Shown: positions 26,295 to 35,940, counted from the first letter of the stretch. The stretch is DNA of 38,377 bases from Carboxylicivirga sediminis (GCF_018156225.1 NZ_JAGTAR010000047.1:1-38377); one strand, 5' to 3'. Notes: generated by a model from the sequence alone, not told the origin. Program-made: numbers and translations.

Positions 26295-27482
26295 CTATTC
26301 ATTTTCTTCCTGTGTAGCTAGCTCCTTTTCTTCCATGTTATTGCGGCTAACACTCAATATTGCCCCAAAGGCCAAACAAGTAAATAAGGTAGATGTACCT
26401 CCCATACTTACCAATGGCAACGGCTGGCCCGTCACCGGCATTACACCCACCGCAACACCCATATTAATAAAGGCCTGCACCACCAATAGTGTGGATAAGC
26501 CAATAACCAGAAATGCCGGAAATGTGCGACTACTGGCACGAACAATCACACCGGCACGAAATAACAAAATGAGGTAGGCAAACATGATAAGAAAGCCTCC
26601 TATCAATATACCCCACTCTTCAATAATAATAGCGTACACAAAATCACTATAAGGGTGAGGCAAGAAATACCGCTGCTGACTATTACCAGGTCCGCGCCCC
26701 ATGAAAACACCACCTGTAGCAATGGCTATCTGCGATCGCTCCGATTGATAATCGGCACTTGAACCACCTGCATCCATTGTCTCTGGTTCATCATCCACAA
26801 ATCGCTCAATACGAGCTTTCCAGGTACTGGCACGATGCAGTATCGGCACGTAATCAGATAGCCACAGAACAATCATCACAAACAACAGCACGGCAGCCAC
26901 CGTACTGAACAAATATTTTAACGATACACGACCAATCATCATTACCAACCAACTGGTAAAACCAATTAGGGCGGCTGTTGAAAAGTCATCTTTAAAAATC
27001 AGACCACATACAATGGCCACATGTATCATTATGGGTTTAAATGCTTCATCAGCTGTACGATCGTTGGCCTGATACTGTGCCAACACCTTGGCAATGTATA
27101 TCATCAAAGCCAGTTTTGCCAATTCAGAAGGCTGAAAGGAAATACCTACCACAGGCACAGTAAGCCAGCGACTGGCCTGATTCAGACTCACACCCGAGAC
27201 AGCCGTTATAACAAGTAAAACAATTGAAAAGTAAAGAAATACAGTAGCAAACCTGGCAAACCACTTATAGTCGATATGATGCACCGCAATAATTATCCCG
27301 ATACCCAGCAACAAAAACTTGGCATGCCTGAACAGGTAATATACCGAATTACCATCCTGATGCTTATAAGCCAGGTTACCCGTTGCACTGTATACCACCA
27401 GGCACGAAAACACCGACAACAGCAGAATGACATACCAGATAATCCGATCGCCCTTAATATATTTTTTCAACAACTCATTCAT
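26295..27482 (-). CDS. ftsW: SEDA-family peptidoglycan polymerase FtsW
   Basis: This 395-residue membrane protein has about ten helices and polymerises lipid II at the division site together with the FtsI-type transpeptidase. SEDA features are visible: ASRWLTVPVVGISFQPSELAKLALMIYIAKVL, a long periplasmic loop with the SERSQIAIATGGVFMGRGPGNSQQRYFLPHPYSDFVYAIIIEEWG block, and the C-terminal MPVTGQPLPLVSMGGTST. Its place between murD and murG supports FtsW rather than RodA. Confidence 0.96.
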   Translation of the reverse strand: MNELLKKYIKGDRIIWYVILLLSVFSCLVVYSATGNLAYKHQDGNSVYYLFRHAKFLLLGIGIIIAVHHIDYKWFARFATVFLYFSIVLLVITAVSGVSLNQASRWLTVPVVGISFQPSELAKLALMIYIAKVLAQYQANDRTADEAFKPIMIHVAIVCGLIFKDDFSTAALIGFTSWLVMMIGRVSLKYLFSTVAAVLLFVMIVLWLSDYVPILHRASTWKARIERFVDDEPETMDAGGSSADYQSERSQIAIATGGVFMGRGPGNSQQRYFLPHPYSDFVYAIIIEEWGILIGGFLIMFAYLILLFRAGVIVRASSRTFPAFLVIGLSTLLVVQAFINMGVAVGVMPVTGQPLPLVSMGGTSTLFTCLAFGAILSVSRNNMEEKELATQEENE

Positions 27483-27491
27483 GCCCGTTCT

Positions 27492-28829
27492 TTATAAATT
27501 ACGCACACTCTCTTTAAATAAATCCCCACGTTGTATATAATTATCAAACAAATCGAAGCTGGCACAGGCCGGCGATAGCAATACCACATCATTCTTTCTG
27601 GCAGAACGATAAGCTAGTTTAACCGCCTCATCCATCGATTGCGTTTCTTTAATAACAGACACCTTACCCTTGAAAGCTTCCAAAAGTTTGGCATTATCAG
27701 TACCAAGACAAATCAACACCTTCACCTTCTTCTCCACCAGCTCCATCAACTCGTTGTAGTCATTACCCTTATCAACACCACCGGCGATCCATATCACCGG
27801 ATTATTCATGCACTCCAGCGCATACCAGGTGGAGTTAATATTAGTCGCTTTAGAATCATTGATGAACTCAATACCCCTCACAGCCGCAACTCTTTCGAGC
27901 CGATGAGCTGCACCTTTAAAACTCGAAAGACTTTCGCGTATCAGCTTCTTTCTGATTTTTAACACCTTGGCCACAATACCGGCCGCCATTGAATTATACA
28001 AATTATGACGCCCTTGCAACGACAGTTCTTGAGAGATAATGCGCATGGTTTCATCGTTATAATTAATAATTAACTCATCAAAGGTAGAATACGCCCCTTG
28101 CTTCAGAATACCTTTTTGTGTAAACGGCAGCAACTCCGACTTTAAGAGTCGATTCTGCAGCTCCTGGGCAATAATTTCATCATCCTGACAGTATACAAAC
28201 ACATCTTTTTCTGTTTGATTCTGCACGATACGAAACTTACTATCGATGTATTTCTGCATGCTGTAATCATATCGATCAAGATGATCAGGCGTTATATTTA
28301 ACAGGATGGCTATATCGGCCTTAAACTGATACATTCCATCCAGCTGAAAGCTGCTTAACTCAAGCACAAACCACTCCGGCTGTTTCCCTTCGGCAATTTG
28401 ACGCGCCAGGCTTGTACCCACATTGCCGGCCATCTCCACCTTTACCCCCGCCTGCTTCAACAGATAATGAATAAGCATAGTCGTCGTCGTCTTGCCATTG
28501 CTACCAGTTATACAGATGGTTTTTGCTTCGGTATAGCGACCCGCAAATTCAATTTCCGATATCACTGGTATCTCACGTGCATGCAACTGCTGTATCATTG
28601 GAATAGTATCTGGAATACCAGGACTTTTAACCACCTCATTGGCAGCAAAAATAACATCGAGTGAATGCGCTCCTTCCTCCCAGTCAATACCGGCATTATC
28701 CAGCTCCTGCTGATAGTACTCAGCAATCCTACCACTGTCAGACACAAACACATCCCAGCCCTGCTGCTTTGCCAATAAAGCTGCACCAACTCCACTTTCG
28801 CCTGCTCCTAATACAACCAGTTTTTGCAT
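27492..28829 (-). CDS. murD: UDP-N-acetylmuramoylalanine--D-glutamate ligase
   Basis: This 445-residue cytosolic Mur ligase adds D-glutamate to UDP-MurNAc-L-Ala. It has the UDP-binding GAGESGVGAALLA near the N-terminus, the P-loop GSNGKTT (109-115), LELSSFQLDG, LNITPDHLDRY and NDSKATN, all MurD blocks. It starts 5 bp after mraY and ends 9 bp before ftsW. Confidence 0.96.
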   Translation of the reverse strand: MQKLVVLGAGESGVGAALLAKQQGWDVFVSDSGRIAEYYQQELDNAGIDWEEGAHSLDVIFAANEVVKSPGIPDTIPMIQQLHAREIPVISEIEFAGRYTEAKTICITGSNGKTTTTMLIHYLLKQAGVKVEMAGNVGTSLARQIAEGKQPEWFVLELSSFQLDGMYQFKADIAILLNITPDHLDRYDYSMQKYIDSKFRIVQNQTEKDVFVYCQDDEIIAQELQNRLLKSELLPFTQKGILKQGAYSTFDELIINYNDETMRIISQELSLQGRHNLYNSMAAGIVAKVLKIRKKLIRESLSSFKGAAHRLERVAAVRGIEFINDSKATNINSTWYALECMNNPVIWIAGGVDKGNDYNELMELVEKKVKVLICLGTDNAKLLEAFKGKVSVIKETQSMDEAVKLAYRSARKNDVVLLSPACASFDLFDNYIQRGDLFKESVRNL

Positions 28830-28834
28830 GCTGT

Positions 28835-30067
28835 CTATCGTACTTTAAGGGTTACTATTGTTAATACAGCCAGAATAATACCGATAATCCAAAATCGTGT
28901 TACAATCTTCGACTCAGTATAACCGATTTTCTGATAATGATGATGCAAGGGCGCCATTTTAAAGACACGACGTCCTTCACCGTATTTCTTTTTCGTGTAT
29001 TTAAACCACGACACCTGTATCATCACTGATAAGTTTTCCACAAGGAAAACTCCGCATAGTATAGGTATTAACAATTCGATACGTAAAAGAATCGCAAATA
29101 CAGCAATAATACCCCCTAGCGTTAAACTACCTGTGTCGCCCATAAATACCTGCGCCGGAAACGAATTATACCACAGGAAACCCACAGTGGCACCAATAAA
29201 GGCCGCCATAAACACTACCAGTTCCTCGGAATGTGGGATATACATGATGTTCAGGTAATCGGCATAAATAACGTTACTGGAGAGGTAGGCAAAAATACCC
29301 AAAGTAACTCCAATGATGGCCGAAGTACCGGTTGCCAGCCCATCGAGTCCATCGGTGATATTGGCCCCATTAGATACCGCCGTAATGATAAAAATAACAG
29401 CCGCCGCAAATATTAACCAGCCCCATTTTTTGGCCTGGTCGCCTAAAAACCAAAGCACTGATGAATAATCAAACTGGTGGTTCTTAAGGAAAGGTACATT
29501 CGTCACCGTTGATTTAACCTCTTGTGTGGCCGGGCGCTCAACCTGTTCGCCATTATCCAGTTGTACAATAACTGTTTCCCCGGCTATTTTCTCACGCACC
29601 ACCACATCACCACTCGAAAACAGCGTGATAGCCACAATTAATCCAATACCAATCTGACCAGCTATCTTAAAACGACCAGCCAAACCCTCCTTATCTTTCT
29701 TAAATACCTTTATATAATCATCAATAAAACCAATGGCACCCAACCAAAGGGTTGAGACAATCATCAGTATGATATAAATATTATCAAGTTTGGTAAACAA
29801 CAAAACGGGTATCAGGATGGAACCAATAATAATAACACCCCCCATGGTAGGTGTACCTTTTTTGGCGTACTGACCTTCCAGCCCCAAATCGCGCACTACC
29901 TCCCCAATCTGCTGTCGCTGAAGCATCCTGATGGCCAGTTTACCAAAGATAGTTCCGGTAAGCAAAGCGACAATCACCGCCATACCAGCCCTAAAGGTAA
30001 TGTACTGAAACACGCTAGCTCCAGGCACATTCATTTTTTCCAAATACTCGAAAAGATAATACAACAT
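28835..30067 (-). CDS. mraY: Phospho-N-acetylmuramoyl-pentapeptide-transferase
   Basis: This inner-membrane enzyme makes lipid I from UDP-MurNAc-pentapeptide and undecaprenyl phosphate. Catalytic blocks are seen: [10 protein letters not shown], the aspartates of [12 protein letters not shown], and [22 protein letters not shown] plus [24 protein letters not shown], with its histidines, is also present. At 410 residues it is about 50 longer than E. coli MraY because of a hydrophilic insertion at about residues 155-205 (around [21 protein letters not shown]) between membrane helices. It is flanked by murE (10 bp) and murD (5 bp). Confidence 0.96.
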   Translation of the reverse strand: MLYYLFEYLEKMNVPGASVFQYITFRAGMAVIVALLTGTIFGKLAIRMLQRQQIGEVVRDLGLEGQYAKKGTPTMGGVIIIGSILIPVLLFTKLDNIYIILMIVSTLWLGAIGFIDDYIKVFKKDKEGLAGRFKIAGQIGIGLIVAITLFSSGDVVVREKIAGETVIVQLDNGEQVERPATQEVKSTVTNVPFLKNHQFDYSSVLWFLGDQAKKWGWLIFAAAVIFIITAVSNGANITDGLDGLATGTSAIIGVTLGIFAYLSSNVIYADYLNIMYIPHSEELVVFMAAFIGATVGFLWYNSFPAQVFMGDTGSLTLGGIIAVFAILLRIELLIPILCGVFLVENLSVMIQVSWFKYTKKKYGEGRRVFKMAPLHHHYQKIGYTESKIVTRFWIIGIILAVLTIVTLKVR

Positions 30068-30077
30068 GCTTTTGGTT

Positions 30078-31538
30078 TTATTCTTCGTTAAATACTTCTC
30101 TTACAATTTCTCTGTCATCAAAATGACTACGCACTCCTTTAATCTCCTGGTAGGTTTCATGCCCCTTACCGGCTATCAGAATAATATCTCCCGGTCCGGC
30201 CACCATACAGGCCGTGCGAATCGCTTCACGCCTATTCACAATCGACAGTACTTTTATACGCTCTTTGAAACTCACCCCTTCCATCATCTGCTCAATAATA
30301 GCTTCGGGCTCTTCACTTCTAGGATTATCAGAAGTAAGAATCACCTTGGAGCTACCTCCAACCGCCTCTTTTGCCATCTCAGGGCGTTTCATTGGGTCGC
30401 GATCACCGCCCGCTCCTACCACAGTTACCAGCTGCTGACTGGGCTGACGCACCAGGTTAATAGTTTCAATTACATTCTTCAGGGCATCAGGCGTATGGGC
30501 ATAATCCACAATAGCCGTTTTACCAGACTTGGAACGCATGGTTTCAAAACGACCGTCCACAGGATTCAGCTGACTGATAGCCACTTGCACATCTTCCTTT
30601 TCAAAGCCTAACAGACAAGCTGCACCATACACCAACAGCAGGTTTTGCGCATTAAAATGCCCCACAAACTGTGTCCATATTTCCTGTCCGTCAATTTCCA
30701 GCTGCATGCCCTCAAACATACTCTCAATAATGCGCCCTTTATAATTACCCATGCCCTTCAAGGAATAAGTATAGGTTTGTGCCGCCGTATTTTGCAACAT
30801 CACCTGCCCATTTTTATCATCGGCATTGGTTAAAGCAAAAGCCTGCTTACTCAAGCCATCAAAAAATGACTTTTTAGCAGCAATATACTCCTTGAAGGTT
30901 CCATGATAATCCAGGTGATCATGAGTGATATTGGTAAACAAACCACCGGCAAACTTCAAGCCAGTCACACGATTTTGGACCAGTGCATGTGAACTCACTT
31001 CCATAAAACAATATTCACAGCCCGCTTCCACCATTTCAGACATAGTCTTATTCAGGGTTACAGCATCAGGCGTGGTATGTGTGGCATCTAATCGGGCTTT
31101 ACCAATAAAATTAGCCACAGTAGAAAACAAACCAGCCTTATAACCCATACTCATTACCAGGTGATACAAGAGCGTAGCTGTGGTCGTTTTACCATTGGTA
31201 CCTGTTACCCCCACCAGCTTTAACTTATCAGAAGGATTATCGTAGAAGTTAGCCGCCATATGCCCCAAGGCCACAGAACTATCGTCCACCTTTACAATCA
31301 TTGCATCTGCAGGATATTCTGCAGGAATTACCTCACAAACAACACATTTACAACCCGCCTCCAGCACCTGCGGTATAAACTGATGCCCATCAACCACTGT
31401 ACCTTTCATGGCGACAAACAAGGTATTGCCATTCGCCTTTCGGGAGTCAAACACAATCTGCTCCACTTCACAATCTGTGGCGTTAACTTGTTCGATTACA
31501 CCAACCCCTTTTAATATATCCGACAGTTTCTGCTTCAT
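30078..31538 (-). CDS. murE: UDP-N-acetylmuramoyl-L-alanyl-D-glutamate--2,6-diaminopimelate ligase
   Basis: This 486-residue cytosolic Mur ligase adds the third residue of the stem peptide. The P-loop GTNGKTT is at 113-119, with [44 protein letters not shown] and [10 protein letters not shown] following. The specificity motif DNPR (404-407) is the meso-diaminopimelate form, not the lysine form, so this cell wall should contain meso-DAP. It abuts ftsI directly (stop at 31539, start at 31538). Confidence 0.97.
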   Translation of the reverse strand: MKQKLSDILKGVGVIEQVNATDCEVEQIVFDSRKANGNTLFVAMKGTVVDGHQFIPQVLEAGCKCVVCEVIPAEYPADAMIVKVDDSSVALGHMAANFYDNPSDKLKLVGVTGTNGKTTTATLLYHLVMSMGYKAGLFSTVANFIGKARLDATHTTPDAVTLNKTMSEMVEAGCEYCFMEVSSHALVQNRVTGLKFAGGLFTNITHDHLDYHGTFKEYIAAKKSFFDGLSKQAFALTNADDKNGQVMLQNTAAQTYTYSLKGMGNYKGRIIESMFEGMQLEIDGQEIWTQFVGHFNAQNLLLVYGAACLLGFEKEDVQVAISQLNPVDGRFETMRSKSGKTAIVDYAHTPDALKNVIETINLVRQPSQQLVTVVGAGGDRDPMKRPEMAKEAVGGSSKVILTSDNPRSEEPEAIIEQMMEGVSFKERIKVLSIVNRREAIRTACMVAGPGDIILIAGKGHETYQEIKGVRSHFDDREIVREVFNEE

Positions 31539-33641
31539 TTATCCTAATCGTAAATAGATGGTTGCTCCTTTTCTAAAATTCTGACCCGCTGTCATCGACT
31601 GATCCCGAACAGCTCCTACTCCTTTAATAATCACTTTCATTCCCATATTTTCGAGCAGCATGACCGCATCCTTAGCACCCATGCCTCTCACATTGGGCAC
31701 AATGCCATCAGGAAAACTTTTAGCCTTCACACTCACTTCATGCTCTCTGGCGGATGCCGAAATCCATTGGGAATTAACTTCCTGGCCATTCACCATCACA
31801 CCCAGCTCATTAAATACCGTCAGTAACTCAGCCTTCTTACCACCTTTGGAGTATGGCTGATGCTGAGCCAGCTGCACCTGATGCTCCGTTTCAATATCGT
31901 CATGGTGGTAACTTTGCGCATACACACGATCGGCAATCTCCTTAAACACTGAACCGGCTACCACATTGGCATAATACACATTGTTAGATGGCGCATTAAC
32001 CACCACTATACAAGTGTACAAAGGCTTATCTGCCGGAAAATAACCAACGAACGAGGCCTGGTGCTTTTTATCGCTATATGAAGTGGTTTCATTCGATATC
32101 TGTGCCGTTCCCGTTTTACCGGCAATCTGATAACGATCGCTCTTGATGTTACGTGCCGTTCCTCGTTCAACCACACCCACCAGCATTTCATGCACCTTAT
32201 CAATGGTCTCAAGGGAACAAATAGACGGATTGAGTACCACCGGCTTCATCTCTTTAATCACCTCACCGTGATGCTGAATAGACTCCACAAACATAGGCTT
32301 CACCATCTTACCATTGTTGGCCACTGCATTATAAAACGTCAACACCTGCAAAGGCGTTTGCTGAATCTCATACCCTATAGACATCCAGGGGAGTGTTACA
32401 CCCGACCAGGTTTTCTCGCCGGGATACTTGATCATTGGCAGTCCTTCTCCTTTTACCTCAATACCTAATGGCTCCTTCAAATTCATTGAGTACAAACGAT
32501 CCACATAACGCCGCGGATTATCGCGGTAGTTATCAAATATGATTTTGGAAATACCTACGTTGGACGATTTCTCAAACACCTCTTTCACCGAAAGCGTGCC
32601 GTAACCACCATGGTGGCTGTCAGTCATCTTACGATCGTAAAAGTAACAATAGCCTTTACCAGTCTTAATACTATCTGTCAGTTTCACTACACCATCTTCC
32701 AAGGCCACAATCATTGACGCCAGCTTGAATGTTGAGCCAGGCTCGGTCGCTTCGCCAATAGCGTAGTTATAATCTTCTATGTATTTACCTGTTGATGTTT
32801 GTCCAAGATTAGCAATAGCCCGTATTTTACCCGTTGCCACTTCCATAAGCACTGCACAGCCATGGTCGGCCTGATGCGTTTGTAACTGCTGCAGCAAAGC
32901 ACTTTCGGCCACATCCTGCAACCCGATATCAATGGTCGTCACCACATCATGTCCATCCACCGGCTCAATCTGCTCTTCCACCACCCAGTTACCGCTTACA
33001 CGCGTACGCGTACTCACACCGGCTACACCGCGCAGAATACTGTTATAGGCCATCTCCAGACCAAAGCGTCCGCCCAGGTCCTTTTCGGCATACAAACTTC
33101 CAACCGTGCGGGCCGCCAACTCACCAAATGGCAGTTTGCGGTTTTCATACTTTCGAGGGATAAAACCGCCTTTATTAGAACCCAATCGGAAAATTGGAAA
33201 TTCCTTTAGCCTTTTCAGCTCAGTAAAAGAGATACGACGCGGATGCACCATGTAGTAGCGCTTACCCTCGGCCCGTGCTTTTTTAAGCGCCGATTTAAAA
33301 GACGCCTTGGAACGATCGCCATAAAAATGAGACAACAATAAGGAGAGGCTATCAATATTGGCGTTAAACACCTCATCGGTAAGGCCGTGTGCCCGCATAT
33401 CCATATGAATGCGATAGGTTGGTACCGAGCAGGCCAGCTTTCGGTAATCCGAAGCCAGAATATCGCCCCGGTTGGCATCAATCACAATATCCTTATTGGT
33501 ATGCTCCTCCACCAGGTCCTCATACTTATCCCCCTCCACAATGCGCAAATACAGCGCCTTGCCTAATATCACCACAGCCAAAGCAGCTATGCCAATATAC
33601 AGCAAACCAAAACGCAATATGATACTTTTCTTTATCTGCAT
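31539..33641 (-). CDS. ftsI: Division transpeptidase (FtsI/PBP3-like penicillin-binding protein) with C-terminal PASTA domain
   Basis: This 700-residue class B penicillin-binding protein cross-links septal peptidoglycan. One N-terminal membrane helix (about 8-28) is followed by the dimerisation domain and the transpeptidase domain. Active-site motifs are Ser303 in STFK, SSN (359-361) and KTG (509-511). A single PASTA repeat closes the protein (about 635-700, from IVPNVRGMGAKDAVMLLENMGM); PASTA domains in other bacteria bind peptidoglycan or the divisome. E. coli FtsI has none. It follows ftsL without a gap and abuts murE. Confidence 0.95.
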   Translation of the reverse strand: MQIKKSIILRFGLLYIGIAALAVVILGKALYLRIVEGDKYEDLVEEHTNKDIVIDANRGDILASDYRKLACSVPTYRIHMDMRAHGLTDEVFNANIDSLSLLLSHFYGDRSKASFKSALKKARAEGKRYYMVHPRRISFTELKRLKEFPIFRLGSNKGGFIPRKYENRKLPFGELAARTVGSLYAEKDLGGRFGLEMAYNSILRGVAGVSTRTRVSGNWVVEEQIEPVDGHDVVTTIDIGLQDVAESALLQQLQTHQADHGCAVLMEVATGKIRAIANLGQTSTGKYIEDYNYAIGEATEPGSTFKLASMIVALEDGVVKLTDSIKTGKGYCYFYDRKMTDSHHGGYGTLSVKEVFEKSSNVGISKIIFDNYRDNPRRYVDRLYSMNLKEPLGIEVKGEGLPMIKYPGEKTWSGVTLPWMSIGYEIQQTPLQVLTFYNAVANNGKMVKPMFVESIQHHGEVIKEMKPVVLNPSICSLETIDKVHEMLVGVVERGTARNIKSDRYQIAGKTGTAQISNETTSYSDKKHQASFVGYFPADKPLYTCIVVVNAPSNNVYYANVVAGSVFKEIADRVYAQSYHHDDIETEHQVQLAQHQPYSKGGKKAELLTVFNELGVMVNGQEVNSQWISASAREHEVSVKAKSFPDGIVPNVRGMGAKDAVMLLENMGMKVIIKGVGAVRDQSMTAGQNFRKGATIYLRLG

Positions 33642-34022
33642 TTACTTCTTCACCTTTAGGCGCCTTGGTGGCTCAGTTAATTCTTCCAGTTCCAGGTTTT
33701 TCGCTCTTATCTTTTTTAATACCTCACTCTGCTTACTCATAAACATCAGTTCCGAAGAGGTGGTAATGGCCTCGTAGCGCAGTGATTTCAGCTCACCATT
33801 GAGCCTGGCCACTTCGCGCATCTGCTCTTCCATGCGGTAATGATTACCGATATAGAGAAAAGCAAAAAAAGCCAGGAACAAAGCAAACGGCAATTGCTTG
33901 GCCACCAGTGAGCGCGTAAATAACCGGCCGTTAATCACATCACGTACCGAGATGTTTTTTAACTCATCCACCTCCTCTTTGGAAAGCATAAACTCCGGTA
34001 TCTTATTCATTCGCCACTTCAT
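33642..34022 (-). CDS. ftsL: FtsL-like cell division protein
   Basis: This 126-residue bitopic protein has a cytosolic N-terminus of about 43 residues, one membrane helix (about residues 44-60, PFALFLAFFAFLYIG) and a periplasmic coiled-coil-like segment rich in Leu and Glu (about 62-115), ending in a basic tail. Size, topology and position between rsmH and ftsI match the divergent FtsL of Bacteroidota; sequence similarity to E. coli FtsL is too low to judge by eye. Its ATG overlaps the rsmH stop by 4 bp. Confidence 0.88.
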   Translation of the reverse strand: MKWRMNKIPEFMLSKEEVDELKNISVRDVINGRLFTRSLVAKQLPFALFLAFFAFLYIGNHYRMEEQMREVARLNGELKSLRYEAITTSSELMFMSKQSEVLKKIRAKNLELEELTEPPRRLKVKK

Positions 34023-34927
34023 ACCCGCTCTGCAATTCTCAGTTTAGCACTACGTGCCCGGTTGTTACGTTCAATTTCTTCGTCTGATGGCAGTATCAGC
34101 TTGCGGTTAACCGCTTTAAACGGCACATCGGCATGTCCATATATATCTTTGTCGGGCTGGTTTTTATCGCAATCGCCCGAACGAATAAAGTTCTTCACTA
34201 ATCGGTCTTCCAAACTATGGTATGAGATAACCGACAAACGGCCACCCGGCTTAATGGCATCGGTTGACTGCATCAGCACCGACTTCAGCACATCCATCTC
34301 CTTATTCACCTCAATGCGCAAAGCCTGAAACACCTGCGCCAGAAACTTCGATTGCTCCTTTTTAGGCCCTACCTTTTCGGCCAGCTCTTTTAAGTCTGTA
34401 GTAGTTTCAAACGGACGTGAAGCTCTTGCTTTGATGATTTCCGAAGCCAATTTATAAGATGATTTGATTTCGCCATATTGCCAGAAGATACGTTTCAGAT
34501 CATCCAGCTCATAGGTATTGACCAAATCGGCTGCCGTCATCTGCAAGCCCTGTCCCATGCGCATATCCAGCTTACCTTCGAAACGAAAAGAGAAACCACG
34601 CTCGGCCGCATCAAAATGGTGCGAGGACACCCCTAAATCGCCCAATATACCATCTACTTTATCGATATTGAGGTAACGCAGAAAATGCGACAGATACTGA
34701 AAGTTGTGACGCACAAACAGCAAACGCTCATCATCGGGCCGGTTGTTGTAGGCATCTTCATCCTGATCAAACACCACCAAGCGACCATTATCACCTAAGC
34801 GCGAGAGTATTTCGCGCGAATGACCACCACCACCAAATGTCAGATCGACGTAAACACCATCGGGCCGAATGTTTAAGCCATCCACCGATTCCTTCAGTAA
34901 AACTGGTATATGATACCCCTGCTCCAT
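34019..34927 (-). CDS. rsmH: 16S rRNA (cytosine(1402)-N(4))-methyltransferase RsmH
   Basis: This 302-residue cytosolic SAM-dependent enzyme N4-methylates C1402 in the decoding centre of 16S rRNA. The N-terminal HIPVLLKESVDGL, the SAM loop YVDLTFGGGGHSREIL, the GILGDLGVSSHHFD block, RGFSFRFEGKLDMRM, and VISYHSLEDRLVKNF near the C-terminus are all typical of MraW/RsmH. It lies 5 bp downstream of mraZ and overlaps ftsL. Confidence 0.97.
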   Translation of the reverse strand: MEQGYHIPVLLKESVDGLNIRPDGVYVDLTFGGGGHSREILSRLGDNGRLVVFDQDEDAYNNRPDDERLLFVRHNFQYLSHFLRYLNIDKVDGILGDLGVSSHHFDAAERGFSFRFEGKLDMRMGQGLQMTAADLVNTYELDDLKRIFWQYGEIKSSYKLASEIIKARASRPFETTTDLKELAEKVGPKKEQSKFLAQVFQALRIEVNKEMDVLKSVLMQSTDAIKPGGRLSVISYHSLEDRLVKNFIRSGDCDKNQPDKDIYGHADVPFKAVNRKLILPSDEEIERNNRARSAKLRIAERV

Positions 34928-34932
34928 AACAA

Positions 34933-35403
34933 TTACTTTTCTTCTTCGGCCCCAAAGTTACCACCTAGCAACTCTTCTGCCAACTCTCCTAACTCATCTC
35001 CACTCAATCCATCCTCCTCAAGCTGCTGTCGACTCCATAATTCAATGGTACTTCCAACACCCAACAACACCACCTCGCCATTCACATCCACCATCTCCAT
35101 CAGGCGCTTAGGCACCAGAAAACGACCATTGCCATCGAGATTCACTTCAGCTGTGGAGCGATACAAAGCCCGCTTCAGCCTTTTATCTTTTTGTCGAAAA
35201 CTGTTTAATTTGCTTTCCAGAAGCTGTACTTCTTTCTGCCATTCGTCCTGAGGGATTAGAACAAGGCAGTTATCAAAGAGGTCTTTCCTGACCACAAACG
35301 ACGATTGATTGGCTTCACTCATCACTTTCTTGAAGAGCGAAGGCAATACAACGCGCCCTTTAGCATCGGGCTTACAAACAAAATCGCCTATAAATGTGAT
35401 CAT
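34933..35403 (-). CDS. mraZ: Transcriptional regulator MraZ
   Basis: This 156-residue protein has two AbrB-like/SpoVT halves: FVCKPDAKGRVVLPSLFKK and STAEVNLDGNGRFLVPKRLM, each with the DxxGR core of MraZ. The family forms ring oligomers that bind direct repeats upstream of the dcw operon and repress it. Three or four GTGGT repeats at 10-bp spacing lie 43-77 bp upstream of its start, fitting autoregulation. The C-terminal tail of about 15 acidic residues is longer than usual. First gene of the cluster. Confidence 0.95.
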   Translation of the reverse strand: MITFIGDFVCKPDAKGRVVLPSLFKKVMSEANQSSFVVRKDLFDNCLVLIPQDEWQKEVQLLESKLNSFRQKDKRLKRALYRSTAEVNLDGNGRFLVPKRLMEMVDVNGEVVLLGVGSTIELWSRQQLEEDGLSGDELGELAEELLGGNFGAEEEK

Positions 35404-35425
35404 TACTAAATACGTATTTCACTGG

Positions 35426-35456
35426 TAAAAGTATAAAACTTTAATACCACATGCAA
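35426..35456 (-). promoter_or_regulatory. Putative promoter of the dcw cluster
   Basis: On the minus strand TTG (plus-strand CAA at 35454-35456), a 20-bp spacer and TACTTTTA (plus 35426-35433) match the -33/-7 pattern apart from the last base. The start would be near 35419, about 16 nt before the mraZ ATG. Confidence 0.5.
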
Positions 35457-35480
35457 CCACTTTAAACCACTTTATGACAC
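35446..35480 (-). promoter_or_regulatory. MraZ-binding-box-like direct repeats upstream of mraZ
   Basis: On the minus strand GTGGT occurs three times with exactly 5 bases between copies (plus-strand ACCAC at 35446-35450, 35456-35460 and 35466-35470), giving a 10-bp period, one helical turn. A degenerate fourth copy GTGTC sits in phase at 35476-35480. MraZ of other bacteria binds short G-rich direct repeats with this spacing. The array covers the putative -33 TTG, so binding should block transcription. Confidence 0.75.
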
Positions 35481-35562
35481 CTGTTGATAACTTTTTCGAG
35501 AAAAAATTCACTCAAATCAGCTACAGGCCGCAGCAGGCAAGAAACGCAAATCAAAATGAAAA

Positions 35563-35583
35563 TTCCGACAATATATGTCGGAA
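35563..35583. repeat. Small perfect inverted repeat
   Basis: TTCCGACA (35563-35570) and TGTCGGAA (35576-35583) are exact reverse complements around ATATA. No gene begins or ends nearby other than mraZ, 160 bp away on the minus strand. It could be an orphan terminator or an operator site. Confidence 0.5.
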
Positions 35584-35621
35584 CTTAGCATACTCATTTT
35601 AATCCTCTTAATTTGTTCGTT

Positions 35622-35703
35622 GACGCAGATTTACCATTGTTTTATAAGCAAAACGCCCAGGAAGCCTTTTCGCTCATAATGCAGAGCTCAAATCTGGCTG
35701 CCA
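35622..35703. repeat. Degenerate copy A of the REPIN-like element
   Basis: The central part CCATTGTTTTATAAGCAAAAC and the following GGAAGCC are shared with the better copies further right, while both hairpins are damaged: the left lacks its second arm and the right reads GCAGAGCTCAAATCTGGC. It is an older, decayed member of the family. Confidence 0.6.
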
Positions 35704-35775
35704 GTGTATCATATAGGAATTTGAAACGGTTTTAAGTAAGAATAACAAAACAGGCAGAAGAAGAACTATCGCATT

Positions 35776-35808
35776 AAACCAGTCAGGATTTTAAATCCTG
35801 ACTGGTTT
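35776..35808. terminator. 33-nt near-perfect palindrome, terminator-like, without a gene
   Basis: AAACCAGTCAGGATTT (35776-35791) and AAATCCTGACTGGTTT (35793-35808) are exact reverse complements around a single T. The stem is strong enough for a transcription terminator and symmetrical for both directions, but no gene ends within 300 bp. As there is no unpaired loop in the simplest fold, a few central pairs would open to form one. Confidence 0.5.
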
Positions 35809-35831
35809 GCCTAACATGCCCCCTAAAACGG

Positions 35832-35897
35832 ATAACTATCCATTCAAAAACCAATAACTATCGATTTACGATCCGATAACTATCGGTTTTTTGTGCA
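35832..35897. repeat. Three tandem 22-bp repeats carrying palindromic GATAACTATC-type sites
   Basis: ATAACTATC starts at 35832, 35854 and 35876, exactly 22 bp apart. In the first copy the site is GGATA-AC-TATCC, in the third CGATA-AC-TATCG; the bases outside the core change as pairs, so symmetry is preserved. The second copy, AATA-AC-TATC, is imperfect. The third is followed by TTTTTT. No neighbouring gene uses it clearly. Confidence 0.6.
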
Positions 35898-35940
35898 ATA
35901 AAAATGGTTACCAAGCACATTTTGCATGCTCCATCAATAC

